A DNA stretch of 64,000 nt from Medakamo hakoo (lineage: Eukaryota > Chlorophyta > Trebouxiophyceae > Coccomyxaceae), in the NCBI GenBank assembly GCA_026636295.1, contig CP089461.1:310001-374000 (forward strand), written 5' to 3'. A model generated the notes under the pieces. It worked only from the letters and a program-made list of their open reading frames with translations, searched no databases and was not told the origin of the DNA. Made by a program: the position numbers and the translations under genes. Shown here in pieces: positions 1-9,484 of this stretch (its first letter is position 1; every line of letters begins with the position of its first letter).

Positions 1-57
1 ACGACACCGAGCGCTCACCCCTTCCTTTCCCTGACCATCCTTTACCTCTGTCAACAG

Positions 58-405
58 GACGGCGATTTGATTGTCTTTGACATCAACAGCTTTGCGCCGG
101 AGCCGACGATCCTGACGGCGGCCGACTGTTGCCAGGCGTGCAAGAACAACGGCGAGTGCACGGGCTGGACCTTCTGCCCGCTCAAGGAGGGGTGCGCCAA
201 GGACTGCCAGACCTACATCAAGTCCGGCCCCAAGCTCGGCTTTGGTCCATACGGCTCCTGCAACGGCGACGCGTTCCCGTACCGCGCCTGCTCGCTGAAA
301 AAGATGCCGGAAGGCAAGCACACCGTCACGGCGTGGGGCCCGCAACAGCCGTGGGTGAGTGGTACTCTGTCCGCGGATGGCGTGCCTAAAATGATTGGCG
401 AGTGA
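58..405 (+). CDS. PAN/Apple-domain protein, 3' part (partial)
   Basis: The window opens inside an intron that ends in CAACAG at 52-57, so this is an internal or terminal exon of a gene starting to the left. The exon reads from base 58 and holds a cysteine-rich stretch of the PAN/Apple type: a DCCQAC start, then CTGWTFCP and CAKDC, with a further Cys near YRACSL. PAN/Apple modules bind carbohydrate or protein and are common in secreted and cell-wall proteins of green algae. Reading straight through gives a stop at 403-405. However, a good donor (GTGAGT) lies at 355-360 just after QQPW, so the true end may lie in a further exon that I could not identify. The domain call is fairly firm and the 3' end is uncertain. 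Confidence 0.6.
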   Translation, partial: DGDLIVFDINSFAPEPTILTAADCCQACKNNGECTGWTFCPLKEGCAKDCQTYIKSGPKLGFGPYGSCNGDAFPYRACSLKKMPEGKHTVTAWGPQQPWVSGTLSADGVPKMIGE

Positions 406-747
406 GCGCTTTGAGAGGGGCCGCGTTTTTGACTGCGTGCGTTTTTTGCTACTTTGCGCGTGCGTGGGGACAAATGGTTTTTTTGATGGGAGAGGGATGG
501 AGAGGGTTGAGGGGGCGTCGTTTTTTCGCGAGCCCTGCGCCCCGTGCACGCACCGCCCTGCCACGGGTGACCCGTGGCAGGCTGTGCTCCTCTGCCACCG
601 TATACGAGTACTTTTTTCTATGAATGAGAACGCGGCGTCGTCCAAAAAAAATTATTTTTTCAACTTCGAGCGGGGGGTGGTGGAGAGTTGCAAGCGTACA
701 CAAAAAAAAACGCAACGACAACAAAAAGAACCGCAACCCCTCCGCCC
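406..747. other. intergenic region between convergent genes
   Basis: This is non-coding sequence between the PAN/Apple gene and the stop codon of the FAF2-like gene on the other strand. It holds a perfect inverted repeat at 558-580 and several T or A runs. I see no convincing gene in it. Confidence 0.5.
558..580. repeat. perfect inverted repeat (11 + 1 + 11)
   Basis: CTGCCACGGGT is followed by one base and then its exact reverse complement. It could form a strong hairpin between two convergent genes, so a role in 3' end formation is possible but unproven. Confidence 0.75.
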
Positions 748-2499
748 TCAATCACGCGGCTCCACCAGCAGGGCCGCCTGCGGCGCCAGGCCCAGCTCGG
801 CCAGCGTCCGGCCAGCAGGAGCTCCGCCGCCCCCTCCACCACCACCGTCCCCACCACCACCACCGCTGCGCTGCAGGACCGTCCGTGGAAAGGCCGTCAC
901 CAGGTCGTAGCCCAGGCAGCCGTGGCCCGGCAGGGAATCCACCCACGCGTACACGGCGTCGGCCGTCGCGGTCCCAGGAAAACGACGGGTGGCGGGCGCG
1001 GCGCCGGCGCCTTCCGCCCGCAGGCGCACACGAATCGTGGCCGCGCCAGGCGTGCCGGGTGCAGGCTCGGGCGGGAGGGCCGCCGCCGCCGCCGCCGCCC
1101 GCGCCGCCAGGGCGGCCGCCGTCTCAGCGGCCTTGGCCGCGGCAGCAGCCGCCTCCCTCTCAGCCGCCGCCCGGGCGGCCGCCTCCGCTTCGGCGGCGGC
1201 CGCGGCTTGCGCCGCCGCGGCCGCCGCCGCGGCGTCGCGGCCGCGGTCGGCCGCCAGCGCCGCCTCGAACGCCGCGTCCTGCTCCGCCCGCAGCGCCCGG
1301 TCGGCTTCCCGGGCGCGGGCCGCGTCGCGTTCGGCCGCCAGGCCGGGCCCGTGCTCGGCCTGCGCGCGGGCCAGGAGGTCGAGGAGGGCGGACGGGCGGG
1401 CCGCCCCCTCCGCGGCCGCGGCCAGGGCAACGCGGGACGCGGGGCCGCGCAGGAGCGCGACGGCCGGGTACGCCCGCAGGCGCAGCGCGCCCGCCAGCGC
1501 CGCCGCGTCCGACGAGGCCGTCACGTCCCCGCCCCACGCGACGTACCGCCCCGACCCGCCCAACTCCGACACCAGGCCACCGTCGCACAGCGTGTCGGCC
1601 TCAAAGCCGGGCGTGTCTGAGTGGCGCGGCGACCGGAAGTACGCAAACAGCAGGGCGTGCGAGGCGGCCGCCGCGTCGGCGGCGGCCCGCCAGCCCAGGG
1701 GCGCCCAGGCCGGCCCACGCCCGGGTCCGTGCGCGGCTTCCCAGGCCGACGCGAAGGCCGCGGCGTCGGCCGCCGGATCGGTCGGCGGGCGCGGGCGAAG
1801 GGCGGCCGCCAGGCGCGGCAGGCCCGGAATGGGGGAGCCCGGCCGCGTCAGGGCGGCCAGGACGGCCGATGCCAGCGTGGCGGCGGCGCGCAGGGCCGTG
1901 AAGGGCAGGCGCAGCAGGGCAAAGAGCGGCGAGGACGAGGCGGCGGTCGAGGGCGGGTTGCCGCGCCGCGGCGGCGGCGCGCCCGGCGCGCGCGGGCGTG
2001 GGGGAGTCGGCCGGGGAGGCGCCGCCCGCACGGGCGACCGGGCTCGGGGTGGGGGCGGCGGCGGGCGTGGCGCGGTGGCGGCGGTGGCGGGCTCGTTTTC
2101 TGTTTGGGGCGGGGGGGGCGGAGATGGATCGGGGGGGGGGGGAGGTTGAGGGCGGCGCCGGATGGTTTTCGCGCGGGCGGCGGGTGTGGGAAGAGCGGAA
2201 AACGGCGACGGCGGCGGAGTCGCTGGCCGTTCTTTTTCTTCCCAACCACGCCGGGCGATACTCGGAGTGTGGACGCCTGAAGATGGCGTGCACAGCAGCC
2301 CAGGGTGGGCACCCGCTGGGCGGGCACGCCGAAAAAGGCGCGGCGGGCGTGGTGTCCATCGCTCGCCCGGCTCGGCGCTCGCACCTCGAATCATGGCCAC
2401 CGCGCCCGCTTCATCCCCGGCCGCCGCGTCAAGGTAGAAGGAGGCGCGGTCAAGGGGCACACCCGTCGCGGCCGCGACGCGGGCGGCGGTGTCGGACAT
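748..2499 (-). CDS. FAF2/UBXD8-like UBX-domain protein
   Basis: Two exons, 2499..2385 and 2099..748 (intron 2384..2100, donor GTGCGA, acceptor AAACAG), give 488 residues. The N-terminus (MSDTAARVAAATGVPL) looks like a UBA-type helix bundle. A proline-rich linker is followed by a hydrophobic stretch (LFALLRLPFTALRAAATLAS) that fits the membrane hairpin of UBXD8. Next come a thioredoxin-like UAS domain around HALLFAYFRSPRH, a long alanine- and glutamate-rich coiled coil, and a C-terminal UBX fold ending LGLAPQAALLVEPRD. Family members sit on the ER or lipid droplets and recruit Cdc48/p97 for ERAD. The same window encodes HRD1, a functional partner, although the genes are 13 kb apart. The family is well supported by domain order, and the membrane hairpin favours FAF2 over FAF1. 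Confidence 0.8.
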   Translation of the reverse strand: MSDTAARVAAATGVPLDRASFYLDAAAGDEAGAVAMIRGASAEPGERWTPRPPRLFRRARPAGAHPGLLCTPSSGVHTPSIARRGWEEKERPATPPPSPFSALPTPAARAKTIRRRPQPPPPPDPSPPPPPQTENEPATAATAPRPPPPPPRARSPVRAAPPRPTPPRPRAPGAPPPRRGNPPSTAASSSPLFALLRLPFTALRAAATLASAVLAALTRPGSPIPGLPRLAAALRPRPPTDPAADAAAFASAWEAAHGPGRGPAWAPLGWRAAADAAAASHALLFAYFRSPRHSDTPGFEADTLCDGGLVSELGGSGRYVAWGGDVTASSDAAALAGALRLRAYPAVALLRGPASRVALAAAAEGAARPSALLDLLARAQAEHGPGLAAERDAARAREADRALRAEQDAAFEAALAADRGRDAAAAAAAAQAAAAAEAEAAARAAAEREAAAAAAKAAETAAALAARAAAAAAALPPEPAPGTPGAATIRVRLRAEGAGAAPATRRFPGTATADAVYAWVDSLPGHGCLGYDLVTAFPRTVLQRSGGGGGDGGGGGGGGAPAGRTLAELGLAPQAALLVEPRD

Positions 2500-2763
2500 G
2501 CTGGAGTGTGTGTGAGAGAAGGGGCGCACGGCAATGGGCCCCCTTTGTTTCGGGCAAACCTGGGTGTGGGTGGCTGGAAGCAGAGAGAGGATGGAACGCA
2601 AAGGAAGAAGTCTCGAAAGTAACAAATACACACACAAACACACCACACACACGGCTCCAGCAGTCACGCAGTCACGCGCACGCATCGTGCACACTCCTGG
2701 GCGGGTGGGAAGGCAAAAGAATCCGGGTGTGGGAGAAGCGACGCCCCTCCACCCTGTCGTTCC

Positions 2764-3039
2764 TCAACCACTCCGCCGGCCCGTGTGCAGCGCCGCCGCC
2801 GCCGTCAGGTGTTGGGTCGGCGTTTTTACAATGGCGGATGCTGCCACCACCAAAGGCAGGGGTGCCCGGCGGCGGGTGTGTGGCATGGCGGGCGGCGGCG
2901 GTCCAGCGCGGGAGGCGTGCGTTGGAGGGGCAGTCGCAGCAGCCCGCACCGTCGTCGCCGCGCCCGACCAGGCAGCCAGACAGGCCGGGGAGGCTTGAAA
3001 GTAGCGCTTCAAGAGCTGGAGTTCGGCCGGGCAGGTCAT
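2764..3039 (-). CDS. small uncertain ORF, 91 residues
   Basis: An ATG at 3039 opens a frame starting MTCPAELQLLKRYFQ and ending at 2764. The first 20 residues look protein-like and contain two cysteines, but the rest is low-complexity Ala/Pro/Arg. Other frames across the same stretch are also open, one with a CCDC cluster. A 55-residue plus-strand ORF from 2831 is an equally weak alternative. I do not recognise the product. The 265 bases between it and the FAF2 start (2499) hold CA/TG-rich leader sequence only. Confidence 0.25.
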   Translation of the reverse strand: MTCPAELQLLKRYFQASPACLAAWSGAATTVRAAATAPPTHASRAGPPPPAMPHTRRRAPLPLVVAASAIVKTPTQHLTAAAALHTGRRSG

Positions 3040-3592
3040 GGTGCGTTTGTGTGCGTGCTTCCTGTGTCTGAGGGGACGGACGGGGCGAAAGGTTGGTGGG
3101 ACCGACGCAAACACGGCGGACCTGCGCGCGCGCATGCGGGCCGGCCGCGCGGGGCCAGAACCGCCCGCAACCATCACTCCTCTATCCTTACAAAGCATGA
3201 TCAGATAGCACGCACCGCCCACGGTGGGCTGCTGCCAGAGCTGGCCTGACCGCCGCGCGGGACCAAAAACCTTGGCCGGGTGGAATGCTGGGGCACAAAG
3301 ATTGCTTCACAGGGGGGCCGCCGGCGGGGCACTCGGCTCGCTTGCACACTCCTAAGCGACAGACGGAGGGTATGTAGAGGCTAGCAGCGCGCTCGCTGAC
3401 AGACGCACCTTTTATTGGTGTGTGTGTGGCGGGTGTGTCCCGCCGCGGAGAGAGGGAACGAGGAAAAGAATAGTGCTGCTGCGCATTTTTTTTTTTGGGG
3501 CGCAACCCGAAAAAGGGGGAGCGACAAACGAAACGAGGGCACATCAACACGCGCCGCGGCCCGCTCCGCTCCCCACAACACAAGCACAATTT
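3040..3592. other. gap with no recognised gene
   Basis: This stretch lies downstream of the gene ending at 3593 (minus strand) and upstream of the small ORF starting at 3039. It contains a T9-10 run near 3487-3496 and GT-rich sequence near 3415-3435. No frame here reads like protein and I see no RNA gene. Confidence 0.4.
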
Positions 3593-4963
3593 CTACTCAT
3601 CGTTGTCCACATTGTCCAGCAGGGTGGCCGCGGGAGCCCGCCGCCAGCGCGGCGGCGGCGGCGACGCAGCAGCGGGCCCAGTCCCACTGGCCCGCTGGCC
3701 CGCTTCCCGTCGCCGCCACAGCACGTCGTCAGGCGGCGGCGGCGCTTCCCCACTGCCCGCCGGCTGCTCGGCCCGCGTCCACAGCACGCCGCCACCGCCG
3801 GGAGGCCGGGCGACAGGCGCGGCGCCAATGGCGGGGGGAGGCGGTGGAGTCGTCGCAGGAGGGGCGGCGGGCGTCTGCTCGTCCGGAGGCGCGCGGCCGG
3901 CCGCCTGCGCGCCCGCCTCCTCGCCCTGCTTCCCGCCGCCGCCCACCAGGCCACGCACCGCGCCCACGGCTTTGGAGACGGCCAGGCCGCCCAGGCCCGC
4001 CACGCCCAAACCACCAGCCACATACGCAGCTCCAGGCGGCAGGGAAAAGGACGGAGACGGCGACGGCTCGCCGTCTGCCCGTCCGCGGGGTAAAGGCACC
4101 GCCCCGCCCGCCGCCCGCAGCAGGGCGGCCGTGCCGTCGTCTTCCTCTTGTACTGACGCCTCCTCGTCCTCTTCCTCGTCCACGGGTGTGGGCGGAGGCG
4201 GAGGCGGGGGTGGAGACGGAGGCGCCGGCCGTGCCGCAGCAACGGGCGGCGCTGCCGCCACTGCTCCTTTCCCGGGCTGGACCGTGCGCGCCGCCAGCTC
4301 CGCCAGCTCCGCGTCGGACAGGCCGTGCAGGCGGGACGCCGTGTCGCGGAGGACCAGCGATTCCAGCCAGGCCCGGTCGACAGCGACGGTCCGGCTAGTG
4401 GGTGGATGGAATGGGGTGGGCGGGCGGGTGGGGGTGGGTGTGGTGAGAGCCCTCGTGCTGTTCCCCGCTCGTGGGCCGGGGCCCTCGTGCTGTTCCCCGC
4501 TCGTGGGCCGGGGCCGCGAAAAAAGACGGCTCGTCCCGCTCTCCATCCCTCTTCCGCCACGCCTGGAGCACACAGCGGGTCCTCGGCTCTCCCTGGCTCA
4601 AAAGAAAACTCACCCGTCGTCGGCTGCCGCCAGCGCAGGGCCGCCCACGAGCAGCACTGCGAGCGCGGCTAGCGCCGACGCCGCCAGCGGTGCGTGGGTG
4701 AAGAGGGCGGGTGGGCGGCGGTTGGGCTCGTTCCGCCCGGAGGTCGACGGTTCGCTGGGTGAGCCAGTGTCTTGACTTGCCCTGGTACGTGGCCCGACAG
4801 CGGACGTCACCGTTCCTGGGGCTGGCCGGCATCGTCGTGGGGTGAGCGGCGACGCGGCAGCACGCAGCAGCGTCTGCCCGTCACGCCTCCTGGCACGCGA
4901 CGACGACGACGACGACGGCACGCCGCCTCGTGTGGGCGCGGGCAGTGCCGAAGACGGCGCCAT
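3593..4963 (-). CDS. plastid-targeted protein of unknown function, probably thylakoid
   Basis: Exons 4963..4614 and 4394..3593 (donor GTGAGT, acceptor CACTAG) join in frame to give 383 residues. The first ~90 residues are Ser/Arg/Pro-rich like a chloroplast transit peptide. They are followed by a hydrophobic segment (LAASALAALAVLLVGGPALA) ending in an ALA-AAD-type site, as in lumenal or thylakoid-inserted precursors. The mature part has a short acidic stretch (EEEDEEA) and a glycine-zipper-like hydrophobic segment (AAYVAGGLGVAGLGGLAVSK), then a proline-rich tail. I do not recognise a family. The intron holds an exact 32-base tandem duplication. Targeting is inferred from composition only. Confidence 0.6.
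4450..4513. repeat. exact tandem duplication, 2 x 32 bases
   Basis: The 32-base unit 4450-4481 is repeated exactly at 4482-4513, inside the intron of the plastid-targeted gene. Identical copies suggest a recent duplication. Confidence 0.85.
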
Positions 4964-5123
4964 CGGCGCGCCGAACTGTCGTGGTGTGCAGGCGGAACAA
5001 CAGCAGAAACGCGAGAATGAGAATTTTTTTTCCGCACTCCCTCAAAAACGCATTCGTTTCCGCGGCCGGACGACGGCCGAGCACACGGGGCGGCCTTCGC
5101 GGCCAGGGCCCGCTCCCTGTACA

Positions 5124-6697
5124 ATGGACGACGGCACCCTCCGCGTCGTCCAGGTCCCCGCCCCCTTCCGCCGCCTCGTCTCCCTGGTCGGCCGCGCGTT
5201 TTACGGCGGGCACTGCCCGCCGCGGCCGGGCGACCCCGCGTTCCGGGCGCCGGAGGACACTGCTGCTGCTGCCGGTGCTGGGCCGACCACCCAGCGGTCG
5301 CGTGGGGTCACACCCGCGGCGGGCGTGTCGCCCGGCACGGCGGCCGCGGGCAGAGCGGGCGGGCGCAAGGTACCGTTTTTTGTCTTTTCCTTCCTTGCAC
5401 CTCGACCACCTGCTCCGTCCATCCTTCCGCTCTCACTCCCGCCTCTCTCTCGCCCTCTCTCACCCCAACACAGTTTGACACGCGCGGCCTGGGCATCGTC
5501 CTCTTGGATGCGCTAGCCCGCCGCGAGTGGGTGCGCGAAGAGGATTTGGCGGCGTCGCTGCGCATTTCCGCCGGCCTGGCGCGCAAAGCCTTGCGCTACC
5601 TCGAAACAGAACGCCTCGTCCGGCGGGAACACCGGCGCGAGGGCAAACGCCACGGTGCCGTGCCCGGCACGACGGGCGGGCCCGACGGGCAGGGCGGGAC
5701 CGGGAGAGATGACGACGAGGACGGCGCGCCGCCGCCCCCGCCCGAACCTCCAGCCGACGGAGAGGCGCCGCCAAAACCGCTCACCCACTCGTACGCGGCC
5801 CTGGACTTTCCGGGCTTGCTGGACGTCGTCCGCCTGCGCCGCGCCCGCCTGAAAGCCGTCCTGGCCGAACGGGCGAAAGGCGCGGCGGCGGTGATGGAGT
5901 ACTGCTGCCGGACGTGCGGCGCGACGTACACGACGCTGCAGGCGAGCGTGCTGTTCGACCCGTTTGCGGGCGAGTTCCGGTGCGAGGGCGAGCACTGCGG
6001 CCGGGACGCGCCCCCGCTCATCCCGGCGACGGGCGAGGACGACGCGCGCGGGGCGTCCGCGGCGGCGGCGGCCAAGGACCTGGCCGCGCGCGCGGAAGCC
6101 CAGCTGAAACCGCTGGACGACGCGCTCGCGGGCTTGGCGGCGGCCATCGCGGCGGGGGATGTGCTGGTGCCGGACTTTGGGCCCCTGGGTTCCTGGGCGG
6201 CGGAAGCCGCGGCCGCGGCGGCGGAGCGGGCGGGCTTGGCTGGGCCGGGCGGGGTGGGCGGGCGGCCCGGGCGGCGCCCCGAAGAGGACGTGCGTGTCGA
6301 AATCGCGACGGCCGAAGCCGAGGCGGCGGCGGCCGCGGCAGCCGCTGCCGCCGCCGCGGCGGCGGGAGAAGTGAAGGAACTGCCACCCTGGCTGCGGGCT
6401 GCAGCGGCGGCGGACGCGGGCGGGCCCGCGCCCCCTCCCACCGCGCCGGCGGCGGAGCAGGCGGCGTACGCGGCGGTGTTTGAAGCGGCGGTCGCGAAGC
6501 GCCAGGCGGAGTTGGCGGCGGAGCAGGAACGCCAGGCGAAGCGGGTGAAGGTGGAGCCCAAGGCCGAGCCGGGCACGGCGCCGCCGCCGCCGCCCGCGGC
6601 CGTCGCCGTCAAGGCCGAGCCGGGCGTCGACGTCAAGGCGGAACCTGGCGCCGAGGCGGCGGCGGGCGAGGAGGAAGAGGATTGGGAGGACCTGTAG
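5124..6697 (+). CDS. TFIIE alpha subunit
   Basis: Exons 5124..5369 and 5474..6697 (donor GTACCG, acceptor CACAG) give 489 residues. The N-terminal extended winged helix is clear: LVSLVGRAFYGG, then after the intron LGIVLLDALARREWVREEDL and KALRYLETERLVRREHR. It is followed by HSYAALDFPGLLDVVRLR and a zinc ribbon (YCCRTCGATY, with later cysteines in FRCEGEHCGRD). TFIIE recruits TFIIH to the RNA polymerase II preinitiation complex and stimulates promoter opening. The C-terminal half is alanine-rich. The last 45 residues carry several VKxEP-type motifs and an acidic end (EEEEDWEDL), which resembles the acidic tail that contacts TFIIH. The family call is firm. Confidence 0.93.
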
Positions 6698-6999
6698 AGA
6701 GGGAAGGAGACGCGTTTTGTAGTGCTGGTTTTGCGTTTGCCGCGCTTGTGCGGACGGCTCGGACCAGTGAGGAGGGAGTGTGTGTGGGTGGGGCGGCAAA
6801 GTCAGAAGGGTGTGCCGTCACGTTTTTTTTTTCTCCATCCCACGCACCCTCTCTCCATCTCCAACCTCGCGCCACTCTTTTTTTTCTACCCAAGACGGCC
6901 GAATCGGTGGGAAGGCGGGCGCCCACCCAGCCCCATGCGCCCTACCACGCACCCCCCCCACCCCACCCCACCCCCCCCCCCCACCCCCACCCCCCACCC
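6698..6999. other. low-complexity gap between convergent genes
   Basis: This region between the stops of TFIIE-alpha and the SET methyltransferase ends in a long C/A-rich tract around 6950-7005. Two T-runs (about 6823-6832 and 6878-6885) precede it. I see no gene. Confidence 0.5.
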
Positions 7000-8568
7000 T
7001 CACGCGATGCCGTCCTCGAAGAAGGAGTCGTACGTCGTCCGCCCGCCCTCGTCCAGCAGGCCCAGGCCCTTCAACCGGCGCTCCTGGTAAAACTCCAGGG
7101 ACTCGGCGCCCGCGGACCGGGCCTCGAAGTAGGCGCGGGCAGCCGCCAGCGCCCGGCGTTCACCGAAGCGCACCACCGTCGCGGCCCGGCCGCGCCGGGT
7201 CAGGGGCGCGCCCGTGACGGCGGAGACCCCGGTCGCCAGCGCGGCCTCGTCCCCGGCCTCCCCGCCACTGCCCGCCAGGCGGGCCAGCGCCGCCGCACAC
7301 CCGGCCGCCATGGACCCGCACGCCGCGCGCTCGTTGTTCAGGGAGACGGGCTGGCGCATGAAGGCCCAGGCGTCGGCCCGGAAGACGGGCTCCAGCAGGA
7401 ACGCGTCGGCGCCGCCGAGGTTGATGAGGCGGAGGACGGCCAGGGCGTCCTCCGCCGCCGCGGCGCCGGCCGGGCCCACGCCGAAGTCGGGGGTGAGGGT
7501 GAGGGGGATGGCCGAGGGGCTGGACGCCACGCCGGCGCCCTCCAGGATGTCGGCCTTGTCGTCGGCGAACCGGTCGTCCGGCGGGATGCCGAGGGACAGC
7601 GCCCAGCCCGGCCGCCCCCGCCCCGCCAGCGCGGCCGCCTCATCCAGGGCGCCGTAGTCCAGCAGGACCTGGCCGTCCGTGCGGGCGGGGCCGTAGTCCA
7701 AGGTGAGCGGGGCGCCGGGCGGGAGGTCGGACCGGGCGTCCAGGCGGGCGGCGCGGCCGGTCGGCGCGGCGGCGGCCTTGCTGCCGCCGCCGAGCAGGCC
7801 GCCCAGGACGCCGCCACCGCCGCGACCAGCCCCCACAGCGCCGACGGTCAACGGCCCGGCTGAGGGCGACCGGGCGTGGGCAGCCAAGTCCACGCCCGGC
7901 ACAATGGCCGCGGCCGCGCCTTCGAGAGGAGGGTGGACGCGCGCGCGCACCGTCGCAGCCGCCCACGCAAAGTGTTCCGGGGAGTACACGTCCGCCGGAA
8001 AGGTGTCTCTGTCACGAGAGAACAGCGCTTCTTCCAGCGCGGCGTGGCGGGCGGAGAAGAAGGCGCGGTACCCCTCGATCGCGTCGCCCGCCTGGGTGCC
8101 GGCCAGCTCAGCCAACTCTGCCTCCGTCCAAAACAGGGGCGCATCCCCCGCCGCGGGCGGCAACGCCGCCGCGTACGCGTGCAGCGGGTCAGACGCGTCC
8201 CGCCGGGCGTGGAGGAGGGCCAGGGCCAGGCGCGCCCAGGGTTCCAAGCCCGCCGCGTCGGCGGCGGGGGAGGACAGCGCGGGGGACTGGACGGTGGACG
8301 CCGCGATCCACGCGGATTCGGGGACGGACAGGGCGGGGGTTCCGGCGGGGATGGGGTTGGGGCCAACGACAAGGCGGCCGTCGGTGAGGGTGACGGACCC
8401 GTCGGCGGGTAATGCGCCCCGGGCGACGAGCCAGTCGGAGAGGGTGGAGGTTGAGACGGCTGAGGCGGTCGCGACGGCTCGGCGAATTCGGTGGGGCGCG
8501 GCCGTGTGGCGGGCGGAGGGCCGCGTCCGCCCGGTTGTGGGTGGGCCAGGCAGCGCCCGCTTAGCCAT
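7000..8568 (-). CDS. SET-domain lysine methyltransferase, RBCMT/LSMT-like
   Basis: A single exon of 522 residues. The N-terminus is Arg/Ser/Thr-rich and may be a plastid transit peptide. The SET core is split: the first part spans EPWARLALALLHAR, and the substrate end has LTLDYGPARTDGQVLLDYG (the NH.YDYG-like segment of the family). A C-terminal Rubisco-LSMT substrate-binding domain follows (VLRLINLGG, then LNNERAACGSMAAGC and YFEARSAGAESLEFYQERRL). Plant relatives trimethylate Rubisco large subunit or chloroplast fructose-bisphosphate aldolase. A glycine-rich insertion (GAGRGGGGVLGGLLGGG) sits inside the SET region. The family is clear, but the substrate cannot be told from sequence. Confidence 0.82.
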   Translation of the reverse strand: MAKRALPGPPTTGRTRPSARHTAAPHRIRRAVATASAVSTSTLSDWLVARGALPADGSVTLTDGRLVVGPNPIPAGTPALSVPESAWIAASTVQSPALSSPAADAAGLEPWARLALALLHARRDASDPLHAYAAALPPAAGDAPLFWTEAELAELAGTQAGDAIEGYRAFFSARHAALEEALFSRDRDTFPADVYSPEHFAWAAATVRARVHPPLEGAAAAIVPGVDLAAHARSPSAGPLTVGAVGAGRGGGGVLGGLLGGGSKAAAAPTGRAARLDARSDLPPGAPLTLDYGPARTDGQVLLDYGALDEAAALAGRGRPGWALSLGIPPDDRFADDKADILEGAGVASSPSAIPLTLTPDFGVGPAGAAAAEDALAVLRLINLGGADAFLLEPVFRADAWAFMRQPVSLNNERAACGSMAAGCAAALARLAGSGGEAGDEAALATGVSAVTGAPLTRRGRAATVVRFGERRALAAARAYFEARSAGAESLEFYQERRLKGLGLLDEGGRTTYDSFFEDGIA

Positions 8569-8969
8569 GGCGGACAGGTGCAGGGTGAGGGGAGATGGGT
8601 GGGCACGGGCCCTGCGGGCGGGGCGAAAGACAGAGGTTTTTTATCTCTTGTGCGCCGCTGTGATTTTTCCCTCGTGCAGTTCGCGCACGGTCTCACCACC
8701 CACTCCCCGCTCATTTTTTTCCGTCTCTCACACACACGAGACGCAATACCGAGCCACCCCCCGCAACTGTTTACTAACAGGGCCTTTGAATCACGTCCAA
8801 GTCGAGGCTGAGTCGACCAAAGCCAATCAACGCCCCGAGCGGCCGTGGCGCAAATCTCCAACAATGCCACATTTTTATATGCACCAAAAAATGCATTTTT
8901 TCCAACCTAGCCATGCTGCCTGCCGATGGTTAAGTCATCGGTCCGGTCGCTCGGCACCCTTCATATGCC
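8569..8969. other. gap upstream of tRNA-Met with promoter-like elements
   Basis: The region lies between the SET-gene start (minus strand) and tRNA-Met. It holds a CCAAT box at 8823-8827 and a TATA-like TTTATAT at 8874-8880. A perfect A6-TGCA-T6 palindrome spans 8886-8901, and a 6-base-stem hairpin spans 8923-8941. The elements could serve either flanking gene, or an unrecognised short RNA ending at the T6 run. Confidence 0.45.
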
Positions 8970-8976
8970 GTCTCGA

Positions 8977-8988
8977 TGGCGCAGTCGG
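8977..8988 (+). promoter_or_regulatory. RNA polymerase III A box of tRNA-Met
   Basis: TGGCGCAGTCGG matches the A-box consensus TRGCNNAGYNGG exactly and lies in the D arm. Confidence 0.85.
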
Positions 8989-9185
8989 TAGCGCGTGGGT
9001 CTCATACAGAGCGCTTACAACACCGTCTGTCAGACGAGTCTCTCCCCGTCTGACGCGATACACCAAAAGCCATTTCGACACACACCTTCATCCTGGACCT
9101 TCACACCGGGGTGGGAATGTCGATTCGACAATGAGCACGCCGTCACACGCGTGCGCTTTCTCATTAGAGGAATCCCAAGGTCGCG

Positions 9186-9195
9186 AGTTCGATCC
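9186..9195 (+). promoter_or_regulatory. RNA polymerase III B box of tRNA-Met
   Basis: AGTTCGATCC in the T arm fits the B-box consensus. Because of the long intron it lies about 200 bases from the A box, far more than in an intronless tRNA gene. Confidence 0.8.
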
Positions 9196-9215
9196 TCGCT
9201 CGAGGCAGATGAATC

Positions 9216-9221
9216 TTTTTT
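9216..9221 (+). terminator. RNA polymerase III T6 terminator
   Basis: A run of six T residues begins nine bases after the discriminator base, as expected for Pol III termination. Confidence 0.75.
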
Positions 9222-9484
9222 GGGGCGGACGGCGCGGCGGCGGGCGCGGCCGGTGTTTTTAAGGTGGTCGGGGGAGCGGGTGCGGGTGCGGGGCAGGGTC
9301 GCCTCCCCCTCCAGCAGGGACCCGCTGTTTTCGTTCTTTTACGCCGAAACCACCGCGGCCACCGCTTTCACTGGTCGTGCGGGGCTCGACGCCGCACTCA
9401 GAGCTTGGTTTTGGAGAGTTTTTGAGGTTTGAAACGGGCGGCAGGTCAAAAGCAACAAACCTCCGTTCCATCCATCCCACCCCA

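Larger units (their letters stand above)
8970..9207 (+). tRNA. tRNA-Met (CAU), elongator, with a 165-base intron
   Basis: The cloverleaf folds by eye. The acceptor stem GTCTCGA (8970-8976) pairs with TCGAGGC (9200-9206), with discriminator A at 9207. The D stem GCGC/GCGC and the anticodon stem TGGGT with loop CTCATA-A are present; the U-U at 31/39 also occurs in yeast elongator tRNA-Met. The variable loop is AGGTC and the T stem is GCGAG/CTCGC with loop TTCGATC. Anticodon CAT is at 9003-9005. The intron 9007-9171 sits at the usual place, one base 3' of the anticodon, but is very long for a nuclear tRNA intron. The 3' CCA is not encoded. Methionine identity is supported by the CTCATAA loop. 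Confidence 0.88.

Noticed and set aside
624-2280. Long plus-strand ORFs opposite the FAF2-like gene
   Set aside because: They are Arg/Pro-rich shadows of the real Ala-rich minus-strand frame. GC-rich DNA has few stops, so antisense frames stay open.
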